Part shown: positions 1 through 11,400 of the stretch, in pieces | Position numbering within the stretch: the stretch's first letter is position 1 | How the letters are laid out: each line of letters starts with the position of its first letter | Source: Limnomonas spitsbergensis | Lineage: Eukaryota > Chlorophyta > Chlorophyceae > Chlamydomonadales | Direction of reading: 5' to 3' | Assembly (NCBI GenBank): GCA_037349105.1 | Contig: JAYJMM010000121.1 | Location: forward strand, 1,436,001-1,500,000 | Length of the DNA stretch: 64,000 nt | Translations under genes and position numbers: made by a program | Notes under the pieces: model-generated | What the model was told of the DNA's origin: nothing | Databases searched by the model: none | Seen by the model: only the letters and a program-made list of their open reading frames with translations

Positions 1-212
1 GGAGGGCAGGGAGCAGGGAGGTGCAATGGTGGCTATGATGCTGACTGTGAAGTGTGGCATGCAGGGAGCACGGTGCTAGACCAGTGGCTGTGTTCCTAAC
101 CTGTGGGTACAGGGGCAGGGAGTTTGCATAGGGGTGGTTGGGATCCGATTGAGCGCTGGTATGACCCAGAAAGGAGTATGTGCTATTCCTCACACGCTTT
201 GACCCCTTTCAG

Positions 213-436
213 GCACCGCTACGGCCGTCCAACTATCATTTTATCCAAACGCTCTGTTCCCCGTCAGGCTCCGCTTTCCAATTTATCAACATGCTCCGTC
301 CCCTGTCAGCCACCGCTGTAGCTGTCTATCGATCAATATATTTTCCATGTTATTCCAAATGCCTTGCCTCCTTTTAGGCACGGCTGCAGTCGCCCAATCA
401 AGTCTCCATATGCCTGTATGCTCCTTCCCCTCTCAG
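213..436 (+). repeat. Five-copy array of the acceptor of the next exon
   Basis: A pyrimidine tract, AG and the first 15-20 bases of the exon at 437 recur with exon-like starts at 213, 268, 310 and 378; the intact exon at 437 is the fifth copy. Each copy resembles TCAG followed by GCACYGCTGCGGCYGTCC. The upstream copies are degenerate, so they are read as decayed duplicates of the acceptor, though some could act as alternative acceptors. Confidence 0.65.
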
Positions 437-1062
437 GCACTGCTGCGGCTGTCCAAGGCGTCCAAGATGGCTCTATTGTGAAGGCTGCCTGCCTGGCCGG
501 TCAACCTAGCAAGCTAGGCATGGCGGCCAGGGGCATAGCGGCAGTCACAGATATGGAAAGGCAGCTGGCTGAGGCGCGAGCTGTGGCCCAAAGCGTGACT
601 AACACTCATGCGCTCTCCGGGGTCGCGGGCGTCTTGGGGTTAAGGTCTGATGCGGCTGTAGGAGTAGCTGGAGGGGGAGGCAATGGTGCTGCTGCTGGTT
701 TTGCGGATGCAGCAGCAGGAAGTGCAAGAGAAGGGGGGGCAGTAGCAGGTGATTCAGCAGTGGGACGTGCAGCAGCGGGCCGGAAGCGGGGTGCTTCGAC
801 TTTGCTTTTACCTGTCAAAGAGGAACAACAGCAGCAGCAGCAGCAATGGAAGGTAGACGGGCACGGGGAGGGAGTTGCGGACGCGTCGCAGTCCGTGACA
901 GCATCGACAAATGGGGCTTCTGATGCCAGCCAAGAGCGATTCGCGGCGGCGGAGGCAAGTGAGGGTGCGAGAGGCAGTGATCGCGATGCTGAGCCGCGGA
1001 CTGCTGATGGTGTTGAGGTGGCCAGTACTGCTAAGCGGATCAAAACTGAGTCGTTGGTGTAG
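437..1062 (+). CDS. Last exon of an unrecognised nuclear-type protein (5' part outside window)
   Basis: The frame is open from a good acceptor (pyrimidine tract, TCAG ending at 436) to TAG at 1060-1062. The exon starts with two bases that complete a codon, then reads TAAAVQGVQDGSIV. The product is rich in Ala and Gly with a short Gln run (about residues 135-142). Two psi-K-x-E patterns are visible, VKEE just before the Gln run and IKTE at the end, and the basic KRIK near the C-terminus looks like a nuclear-localisation patch. These suggest a nuclear regulator, but no folded domain is recognised. A TGTAA motif at 1501-1505, the usual chlorophyte polyadenylation signal, would give a 3' UTR of about 440 bases. 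The upstream gene body is not in the window. Confidence 0.6.
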
Positions 1063-4003
1063 GCAATGCTCAGGTGGCGTTGGCGAACTTGGTCCAGTAA
1101 ATGCTGGTTCTGTTTTCTGCTGGTTTATAGTGTTTGCATCATTTACATTCCGGATTTTTTCAGTATTATAGTTCGGTCTGGGACCCGTACTCGGTATCCC
1201 GAATTGATGAGTAATAGCCTCATAGGCGACAGAATTTAGGCAGGGGAGGGTCGGTAACGCTCTCCTACAGTATGAAGCGATATTAACTCGGCTTGTACAC
1301 CACCTAGATTGGACTGCTATGTTTTTGCGGGTTCAGGCCTCATGATCCTTGACTTCATGCGTATTTGACACCCAGTGCGTGGTATGGAACTTTCCTGTCC
1401 TAGGGGAAGGGTGGACGGGAGCTTAGTGGCCTCTCTGGTTCAGGAATATGTTCACAAACGATGGGCCATGCGCTCGAGCCTTTTCAGCAGGGCCCAGAGG
1501 TGTAACGTCATCGACTTCCGATAGGCTTGATGCACCATGGTCTCATACTGATTGCAGCCTTCCCTAGAGCGCTTTCTCACATACTTCAGAGACTATGCCA
1601 ATCTGGTAAACCATCCCCAAAGTAAATGTAGCTGATGATTTGCAAGGGTGGTGGGAAAAGCAGCTGAGGATTTGCAGGGGTGGTGGGGAACTCAGTTGAG
1701 GATTTAGGATATAATTTCATTCAAAACGCACACGCTCCTCCAAACCCTCATTACAAATAGACATATCTACCTGGATCCAACCCCACCAATCAGGCAGGCA
1801 CAATATCAAATTAATCATTTGGACTGGATGCTTGGATGTACCTCCCTGAATGTAATCCAGGCATGCCCATTCCTAGATTAAATTGTTCATTTACCCTGGA
1901 TCTAACCTCTGACATGGATACATCCCGTCGCCTGGATCCCATACCTGCACCCTGAATTTAATTAAGGCAGCTTCATAATTAAACGAAATATACCCTTTCC
2001 CTCGGCTACACAACCCAGCACGCCTGGCATCCTCAGCTACACACCCTAGCACTCCTGAGCATCCTCAGCTACATATTCCAGCACTCCCGAGCATCCTCAG
2101 CTGCACACCCCATCATGTTTGGCAGTATGGCACCAGCCAAGGAGTTAATAACGTTACACCTCTGGGCCCGCTCAAAGCTCGGCCGCGTGGGCGCCCAACT
2201 GTTCAGAAGGGAGTAAAGAAGGAACTAAAAGGAAGAGAGGGGGACAGGAAAAAAATGAGAGGCCGGGAAGGCAAAGAATTCATGCAGCCTGTGTTGTTGT
2301 ACTAGGTATTGAGTTGATGTTGATCTGCAGGTACCATGATTTGTGGTAACTCTCAACCCCTCACAAGCAACGCAGACAACATCGGAAAGGATTGAGGAAC
2401 CACCTATAAGAAAAATAGTGCAAGTGAGGAGTTGAGCCAAGCCAGTGAGCTCGTCATAGCGGCTGACCTGTTGGCATGTTTGGGTTCTTTCTCAACTAAG
2501 GCTATCGTGGCGGCTCAAGCTCCTGCCGCATCCAAGGCTTCTGCTGTTAAGATAACTATTCCAGATGTCAGCGTCATAAGGTTACATACCCGCTGAGCCC
2601 TGTTGAACGTTGGGCTGGTAGGGATTGACTAAGCTCGATTCCAGCTACCATGCACAGCCAGGCAATGATGCAGACACGTCATCCTCCTATGTGATGACCA
2701 GCCAAGGAGTGCATCTCTGGACATGCCCCCCCCCCTGGCCAGACGGAGGGGGGTAGGGGGGGGGGGGGGGGGGCAAGTGTATGAATTGTATGCATCGGTT
2801 GAAAAAGTGATCCCTTCACTGTTCTCTGCTCCCCTGATGTCCCCTCTTTTCAAGGGCCGGGATCCTCCCCCCTTCTGTCCTGCCTCCCTTGCAGTCACAC
2901 GAAGGGGCTGGCTGGCCTGCCATACCTTCATCATGATGTGGAGCCTCAGCAGCTTGGCACCAATATCTGCAGGCAAGATGTGGTTGTGATGTCTCGGGGG
3001 GTGGGGGCTCCAGACTGAACCGACGTGTTTCGTTCGTTATTTTGGACCTGTCTTCCTCAAATATCCCCCCGAAGCCAATTTCACACATTTAAGAAGTGGG
3101 AGTAGGAGCCCCAGTCAACATCTGCACTGCTCGCTGTACATGCATGATACATGTACATGCATGGTACCTGTACCTCAGGCCCACTGGGAAGTACAGTCCC
3201 CCTTCGAATTCTCTTAGCGCTCTAACTACTTTGCTGGGACCCTGATGGGTCCTTCACCTGCACATGAAATGCATGCCCTGCATCATCCCCTCCCCCCCTT
3301 CATGCTGGGTACATGTAAACATGCTAGGGACCCAAACCCTGCAAGGTTACAAGGTTATATTAGGTTACAAGGTTACAAGGTTATATTAGATTTACATCTC
3401 CTCCTCCAAATACCGCCGTGGCACACCCGTCCACACACACACTCAGATCCACGTATACTCAATACATGTCAGAACACAACTCTCTAGGTAAACACCTATC
3501 AACCGACCAACACGTGCACACGCAAACATTCACTCTCTGCTGCACGAATCCCTGTGAATACCGAAGTCTTCTCAGCTGCCATCCCGAAACACGAATGCAA
3601 CATACCGATAAACAGCTTTCTCACTGCATTGTTTCATGTGATTTAAAAAATAGCGTCATATATCGGATGTTCCTCATCCATGCCTAAACCCTGATTCACC
3701 AACAGCAAGCAATGCCATCCTCTCCGGAACAAGTTGTGCGACTTAGAATTGAGAGGGCACATCAAAAGCTTCACTTCTAAAAAACAGCGTTATATATTGT
3801 ATGATCCCTACCCATGCCTGCTTCACCAACAGCACGCAATACCACCCAGTCAATAACAAGCTGTGAGACTTGAAGTAGAGAGTGCACCTAATAGGATTCC
3901 CTGCTACTGACTTGACCCATCTATACCATCTCAAGAACAAGTCGTGAAACTTGAAATAGAGATTGCACCTGAACAGATTCACTGCTAATGACTTGACACC
4001 TCT
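1063..4003. other. Intergenic: 3' UTR, short tandem repeats, G-tract
   Basis: No gene could be supported here. It holds the probable 3' UTR of the preceding gene to about 1515, a doubled 40-base segment at 1630-1705, three to four 37-base units around 2010-2115, a G-tract of about 30 bases near 2745-2773, a short GGTTACAA repeat near 3340-3385, and three units of about 115 bases at 3690-4000. A GC-rich segment at 2165-2235 resembles 4228-4300, so it is probably a dispersed repeat. Confidence 0.5.
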
Positions 4004-4011
4004 ATCTAGGC

Positions 4012-4211
4012 TAGGGTTACCCGGTACAGAAATACAGTACGGTCAAACGGTACGGTACGGATACGGTACGGCCAAAATGTCCGGACAGGTAAGAAAATGG
4101 CCAACACGGTGTTTTAACAAGAATTTGTATGGTAAAACAGTGCGATACTAGCGATACGATACGGTAAGCGGTATGGGACTTGGACCCAAACGGCCGAACT
4201 GGGTAACCCGG
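4012..4211. mobile_element. Short non-autonomous hAT element (MITE) with 8-bp target duplication
   Basis: The element is 200 bp and is flanked by identical ATCTAGGC at 4004-4011 and 4212-4219, the 8-bp duplication typical of hAT transposons. The ends are inverted around GGGTTACCC (left TAGGGTTACCCGGTAC; right, reverse-complemented, CCGGGTTACCCAGTTC). Subterminal GGTACGG and GATACGG motifs recur inside. No coding capacity is seen. The same terminal and subterminal sequence occurs at 30491-31960 and 50433-50969. Confidence 0.8.
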
Positions 4212-4575
4212 ATCTAGGCCATGCTACAAAAGGCTCAGCTGCGTGGGCGGCGGGCGCCCAACTGACTTGTTGGGAGCAGGAAGCAAGGAAGACTAGAAAG
4301 AAAGACTTGGACAGCAGGAACACGTCAAAAATCATAAAGAGGTCACGAACCCCAGCCCTCTATCTAGCGCCTTCGCAACACCTCTCGCCCGCTGTAGTTT
4401 AATGGTTTGCTGGAGAGACCTACTGCTTCATCACGCGTGACTGGTGAGAAACAGGAGTACATGACAGACTACTCGGAACTATTTGAGATCACACTGTATG
4501 TCTCTGGGAGCGCGATCTGGGTGTTGAATACTTTATAAAACCAGACCCTTTTATTACAATACATACTATTTCTAC

Positions 4576-5487
4576 TTATTGTGGGGTCCCATCTGCCGCT
4601 CCTACAGCCGCCGCATAGACTTCGCTGTAAGAAAAACTGAAATCCTCCACCAAAGCCGCCTGGCCCGACTCCGACTTGGAACCCGTCGCAAGACCCAAGC
4701 GCAGCTCAAGGCTGCCTCTCATCCTCGATCGCGGTGAAATCAAGTCACCCGCGAAGCCCCCCGCCCCTGCCGTTTCCCACGGTACAATTTCCGCTGTCGT
4801 CTGCGTCGGCGATCCCGGCAACGGCGGGAAGGGCGGCGGGCCGTTCGGCCTGAGATTGTTTTGGCTGGGGGAAATGCTGGGAGATCGGCCGGCAGCGGTC
4901 GCACTGTCCTGACGCGATGGCGGCTTGGGAAGATAACGCACTTCGCGGTCCACCGGTTGCGCCCGCAGCTGCTGCTGCTGACCCGATGGGGACAGAAGCT
5001 CCGGCAGCAACAGCGCCGCCGGCCGCACCAGCGGCGGCGTCAAAACTGCGCTTCCCTCCATCTTCTGCCCAGCTCCTTTGCGGCTCAGACCTGCCGGGTG
5101 CGCCAGCAGCGACGTCAACGCCTTCCGCCCGCCGCTGTTGTGGGGCGCCCCCGCTGCCGCCAGCGTCAGCGCAGCCGCGCATAATGACATGGCCGCGGCA
5201 TCGGCGCAACAGCCGTTGGCCGCCCTACCAAGATCGCCTTGCGAGCCTCCGCCACCGCCCTTATTTACAGCCGTGGCTGTTAGGTACGGCAGGCTGAGCG
5301 GAGCCGATGGTGGGGTCGCGACCACACTGGTGGCTGTTGCTGGTGCCGTCTGCCCCATGCGTTGCCAGGGCGGGGCTTCCCCAATGCTGCGTCTCATGCG
5401 GGCAGTGGACATGGCCATGACGTGGGACGAGGAGGGCGTCTGAGGCGCTTGGGGTGTTTGTGGGATGCGATGTGAAGGAGACTCCGG
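4576..5487 (-). CDS. Exon 12 (terminal) of the 12-exon gene
   Basis: It encodes 303 residues plus a stop, from PESPSHRIPQTPQAPQTPSS to VYAAAVGAADGTPQ. The acceptor is CCACCGCAG. It is Pro-, Ser-, Ala- and Gly-rich with a QQQQ tract and several RSxS-type basic/Ser sites, with no folded domain recognised. A 32-base repeat just upstream in the intron (5505-5590) contains decayed pieces of this exon start. Confidence 0.8.
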   Translation of the reverse strand, partial: PESPSHRIPQTPQAPQTPSSSHVMAMSTARMRRSIGEAPPWQRMGQTAPATATSVVATPPSAPLSLPYLTATAVNKGGGGGSQGDLGRAANGCCADAAAMSLCAAALTLAAAGAPHNSGGRKALTSLLAHPAGLSRKGAGQKMEGSAVLTPPLVRPAALLLPELLSPSGQQQQLRAQPVDREVRYLPKPPSRQDSATAAGRSPSISPSQNNLRPNGPPPFPPLPGSPTQTTAEIVPWETAGAGGFAGDLISPRSRMRGSLELRLGLATGSKSESGQAALVEDFSFSYSEVYAAAVGAADGTPQ

Positions 5488-8400
5488 CTGCGGTGGCAAC
5501 ATAAGCAGGAAATGCGATGTGGGTGGGGGCATGGGTTAGGAGATGCGATATGGGTGGGGGCATGGGTTAGGGGATGTGATAGTTCCCCCCAGTTTCCCCT
5601 CACTCCCCCTCCCCCCAGTCCCCCCTCTCAAATTTTGTTGCTTGTATTGCCCTCTGCCCAGACACCTTACCTCCCGCGGCATCCCTTCCACCGGCATAAA
5701 AACATCGCAAGTCATCCTCGAGAACTTTGGGGGTGGACCCAGCGGTTGACGCAGCATCCCAACAGCCACAGAGCCACCTGCCGCTCCCGATGCTGTCGCT
5801 CCTCTGTCAGCTACCGCTGCTCCTGGCTGGGATATGACTCCAGCTGGTTGCGACATCATGCTGCCTGGTTGGGAGCGCCGGGGGGGCAGGTCGGTCAGGC
5901 ACGCCGATCGCAGGGGCCCTGGAGCCAGTGGAGACACCTGAGCCATCATCACCCCTCGCTGGGATATCATTCCTGCCGGTTGGGACATCATCACCCCTGG
6001 CTGAGAGTGTCCGTATTTCACAGTCAGCTGCTCCTGCATGCGGTGTTGGCTCTGGCTCGATTTCATTGGGGATGTCGGCCCAGCCTGCAACACCAGCAGG
6101 AATTTGTTGTTGAGAATCATTTGGAGTCAGCTGCTCCTCTACACCGTGTTGGCCCTGGCATGATTTTATGGGGGACGTCTGCCCAGCCTATATCATCAGG
6201 CAACACCTGGGCAATACTTTGTTAAGACCAAATCACATTCGAGTAAAACCAGCTGTTTTTGTAGGCGGTGTTGGCTCTGGCTCCATTTCATAGGAGACGA
6301 CGACGGCCCAGCCTGCAGCCATAGTATGAATTGTTTTTTATTTTCATATTACAATTGTTCCAACTGAAACCAGCTGTTTTTGTAGGCGATGTTGGCTCTG
6401 GCTCAATTCCATGGGGATTTCGGCCCGGCCTATATCAGCAGGCAACACCTGGGTCATAGTTTGATAAGAATGTCAGTGAAGTCAGCTGCTCCTGGAGGCG
6501 GTGTTGTGTCTGGCTGGATTTCATAGGAGACGACGGCCCAACCTGCAACACCAGGAACACCGGGGCAATGTTTTGTTAATAATGAATTGCATCGGAATTA
6601 AGTCAGCTGCTCGTGCAAGCATTATTGGTTCAAATTCGTTCCTCGGGTATGGCGGCCCGGCCTGCAAATCCAGCTTTTTTTTTGTTCGGATAAATGGTTC
6701 CAACGTAAGTCAGCTGATTTTGTAGGTGGTGTCGGGTCTGGCTCAATTTCATGGGGAGGTTGGCCCAGCCTGCAGCCACAGCAGAAAAAATGTTGTTCGT
6801 AATAAACTGGTCCCAAGTTCAGCCAGCTACTCCTGCGGGCGGTGATGGCTGTGGTTGGACAGGCCATATTGGAAATCCATTTCAAATTTCAAATCCAAAC
6901 CGCATTAACATTCACCTGTTGACCTGTATCTGAGCACCTGTCTCCGAGAGGAACACCTCCTCATCTGACTGTTTCAAACTACCATATCACGAGTTTGAAT
7001 TTCGAATTTAAATTACATAACCACCCACCTCAGCCATACCACTGGCCTCCGGTAGGGACACCTCGCTCCTCATCCGTCCGTTTCAAACTACCATATCGAA
7101 ATTTCACATTCCAAATTCAGATAAAATTACCCATCTACGCCATACCACTGGCCTCTGGTAGACACACCTCGCTCCTCATCTGTCTGTTTCAAACTATCAT
7201 AAACAAATTTCAAATTTCGAATTCAAATAGACCACCCACCCACCTGTGCCATACCACTGGCCTCTGGTAAGAACACCTCGCTCCTCATCTGACTGCGCAT
7301 CCCCATCGGCGCCAGGCTGCCGTGCTGCTGCCGCTGCCGATTCCGCACGCCCACCTCGCACTGGACCATGTCGCTCCGCATCTGCACACTGGCGCCGCCG
7401 GGGCGGTGCCGCAGCGCCTGGGCCAGCGCCAACGCACGGGCGCGGGCGCCCTCCGCCTGAACCCGGCCCCCCTCCGCCTGCAGCCCCTGCGCCTGCACAT
7501 GGGCGAAATCCGCCAGCGCCTGTGCGCGGGCGGCGCCCTCCCCCGCCTGGGCCTGGTAGGCGCCCAAGGCCTCCTCCGGAGACCCCACTCGCTGCTGCTG
7601 GTAGTTCTGATAATAGTTGTGGTCGCCGCCCCGGCTGCTGGCGCCTCCTCTTCCTCCTCCGCCATAGAGGGACATTCGCTCGTCTGTGCTGCCGGTCTTG
7701 GGGCAGTCCGAGTCAAAGTCGATCGCCCCCCTGCAGCTGCTGCCGCCAGCGCTGGGTTGCATCCAAGCTGGGACCCCTGGCAAGCCCTCGAAGCCAACAC
7801 CTGCACACATCAGTTTTAATCAGTTTGATCAGTTTCATCACTTGTGATTTCAGGTACTGCCTTGGGCACCGTTTTTTCTCATTCTGGCTGCATCCGAGCA
7901 GGAAGTACCGGCAGGCCCTCGGGGCCAACACCTGCAAAAGTCTATTCAGGCAGTTATATACCGGTACTTACATTTTCAGTTATTTATCAGTTACTGGGCA
8001 CAGGGTTTGACATTGTGACAGGTTATGAGCAGAAAGTCCCGGCAGGCCCTCGGAGCCAACACCTGCACATATCAGTTTATCAGTTTGATCAGTTGTGATT
8101 TTACTGGGCGCAGTTTTTACATTCTGGCTGTATCCAATCAGGAACCCTTACAGGCCCTTGGAGCCAACACCTGCGCAAATCAGTGTAATCAGTGATATAC
8201 ATTTCCAGGTATTTTTCAGTTACAGATCCACTTGTCAATTATCAGATGAAGACCCCAATCCCCCAATCCTGAACCCTAGCACCGCACCTACAAAATGAAC
8301 CCTAAGGTACTGGTCCTACCTGGACGGAAACGCTTGCCGGTCATAAGAGAAAAAAACCCAAACCCTTACAGACCTGGGCACTTAACCCTTGGCACTGAAC

Positions 8401-11400
8401 CCTAAGGTACTAGTCCTACCTGGACAGATACGTTTGACTGTCATCAGGGGTCCCTGCGTGTGGGAGCAAGGGTGTGTGTATGAGTGGCAAGTGTGACAAG
8501 AGGCCACACAAGTGTGGCTTGTGACGAAGTTAGTGTGGAAGTGTGTGCATGCTGAGTGACCAGTGAGGGGTGAGAGAGTTTGGGTATGTTTGTGTGTGAG
8601 GAAGGAGTGAGCACGGAAGACTCCGCTGACATCAGATGTTCCACACTTTCCCTGTTGATAGGGACCGTCTTCTTAGTCCACACATTTCAGTCCACCCTGT
8701 CGCAATTGACACACCTCGCTTGACACCCGCTCTACACAGCAGTCAGAGTCTAGGCTGCCCCGTTGTGACATGCCCTCTTGCGGCTTTGCCAACGACCGCA
8801 CACCTCAACAACTTCCAGATTCTCTATCACATACTTTGACATGGGTTCCACATAGCAGCATGAGTTTAGGGTGCCTTCTTGTGACATGCCCCTTAGCAGA
8901 TTCAAAAATAACCAAGTACACAAGCCTGTGCACAAGCTACTCTATCACGCGCACCTCGTTTGACATGGGCTCCACATAGCAGCGTGGGTCCAGGCTGCCT
9001 CGTTGTGACATCCCGCCTTGAGGTTTTACAAACGACCGCGCTCCCAAACAGCTTTGAGACGTCCCAGAGCGGATCGCAGTCATTGTCGTCTCTTCCAGAA
9101 ACCGCGATTTGCTTTCGACACACGGGTTAAACGTAACGGTCTTCTTCAATACGATGACGGTGGTCTGAGGGAGCAAGCAGGGGAGATCATATGACTGATC
9201 ATTAGGTCTGTAAGGGAGCAAGCAAGGGAGATGGCCAAACACATGAGTTTGTTCAAGGTGTAGGATTCAGGTTTCAGGGTAGGGTTTGTTACAACCTGTC
9301 CAGGGTTGATGTCTAGGGTTCAGGTTTAGGGTTCAGGGTTGGGTGAAGGTGAGGGTTTATCTACTTTCGTGAGTGAGTCCAGTTTCTTGTTTCATGTACA
9401 GGTTACGTTTCTCTCATTTTGTGTGCATGCTTTTAACTTGAAAAGGAATTTGGGGAAAGTCTGCCCGCCCGAAAGCAGACCCCATTTTAATTTCTCTTGT
9501 TTACTGTGCTGATCTCAGACACGCAAACGATTTGAAAGCTGCCTGCCCCACGGCCCAAGACCAGGCTTCATGTTACCATGCAAAGTGAATTATAAGTTTC
9601 AAGGGCACAAGCAGGGAGGCGTTGGAACAACTGCAGGGCAATCTCAAGTTCTAGAATCAAGCTCGAGCGGGTTAGCCCCCCCACCCCCATCCCCTATTCC
9701 TGCCACCCCTTCCTCTCTGCCACCCTAGGGCGGTATATCTGCCACTGACATCGCCCAAATAGTATCGTTCCTAGCAGGAGCAAGCCCTCTGCGACACGCC
9801 CCCGCAACCTAAAGTATATGTTCTTGGGGTGTCAGTGCCAAGGCGCCACGATGCCCCCCATCCCCCATTCCTCTTGCGTCTCTCACGTCTGGTTTATCCG
9901 GCGCCCCAGGCACCGCCTGTCCGCTGGCCGTGTTTCTTTTTTCGGCTACAAGCCCACCTTTGGCAGGCCGCCCAGGGGGCGCCAAAGGCCCGATTGGACC
10001 CTCAAACAGCCTACAACTAGTGGCCAAAGCAGGACGGCTGGCCATAAATAACAGGCCAGAGGCCGGAGTGTAGCTGACATGTAGTCGAGTCAGGAAAAAA
10101 CAATACCCCCGTAACTCACGTCTGGTTGATCAGTCGCCCTTGACACCGCCTGTCCGCTGGCCTGCTCCACGTCCAAGTTGCCGCCCGGGCTAGTGGCTCC
10201 GGCTAAACTGCCTCCATCCCCCATTCCTCTTGCGTAACTCACATCTGGTTGATCTAGCGCCCCAGGCACCGCCTGTCCGCTGGCCTGCTCCGCATCCCTG
10301 CCACGGACATCGCTCTACAAGTATCTTTGAGAGCGGGAGCGAGCCCTCTATGACACGCCACCGCGACCTGCAGTATATGTTATTGGGGTGCCAGTGCCAA
10401 GTCGCCACGCTGCCCCCACCCACCCTGTCCCCACTTCCGATCCCCCCACGACACTCACGTCTGGATGATCCGGCGCCCCAGGCACCGCCTGTCCGCTGGC
10501 TTGCTCCGCGTCCAAGTTGCCGCCCGGGCTGGTGGCTCCGGAGTCAGACCCAGTGCTGCCGTGCTGACTGCTGGTATGGTGAGACCTGGGCCACGTACTG
10601 CCCAGTTGAGGACCCAAAGATGTAGGGTCCGATTGGCCTTCTGGTGGAGATGGTGTAGGATCCATCTGGAAAAATAATGAAGGGGAGGGAGTTCAGGGGG
10701 CAGGGTTCGTATAGTGGGGGCGAGAGGGCAAGAGGTTAAGAGGGTGAGATGCACTGCCCGTTTGGGGACCCAAAGATGCAGGGTCGCATGGACACTCTGG
10801 TGCCGATGAACATTCGGGTGCGGATGGTGTGGGATCCACCTAGTGGAATGATGTGGGAGGAGGGATGGCTAGGGGTTATGGAGCAGAGTTGAGAGAGGTT
10901 GGGTGGGGAGGCAACGTACTGCCTGGTTAGGGACCCAGGGCCCTGGGTTTGGATGGGTATTCGAGTGCAGAGGGTGATGAATCCGTCTGGCAAGAACAGG
11001 GCAGGGGAGGAAGAGTGGGGGGCATGGAGCTGGGGTGAGAGGGTTGGTGGGGGGGCATGAGCTGCTATTTTGAGGATCTTTATGCATGGGGCTGGTTAAG
11101 CACTTGGGTGCAGATGGTGATGTAACTACCGGACAGGATGACAGAGGGGAAAGAAAGGGCAATGTCAGGGTTCAGGGTTCAGGGTTCAGGGTTCAGGGTT
11201 CAGGGTTCAGGGTTCAGGGTTCAGGGTTCAGGGTTCAGGGTTCAGGGTTCAGGGTTCAGGGTTCAGGGGCCGTGTGTTTAACTGACAGGGATCACAATCT
11301 GGGGACCCACCCATCCCACCCACCTGACCTATGCCTGCCTCATATCCAGTATTAGCGGCCGCCATTGCGTCAACATCCACACCTGTGTCGTCCAGCATAG

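Noticed and set aside
2733..2775. Long G-tract as a regulatory G-quadruplex
   Set aside because: A homopolymer of this length may be a sequencing or assembly feature, and no gene lies next to it.
7285..7806. Arg-rich frame in the exon 10 region
   Set aside because: It stops before the exon 10 donor. The alternative frame stays open to the donor and fits the microexon phase.
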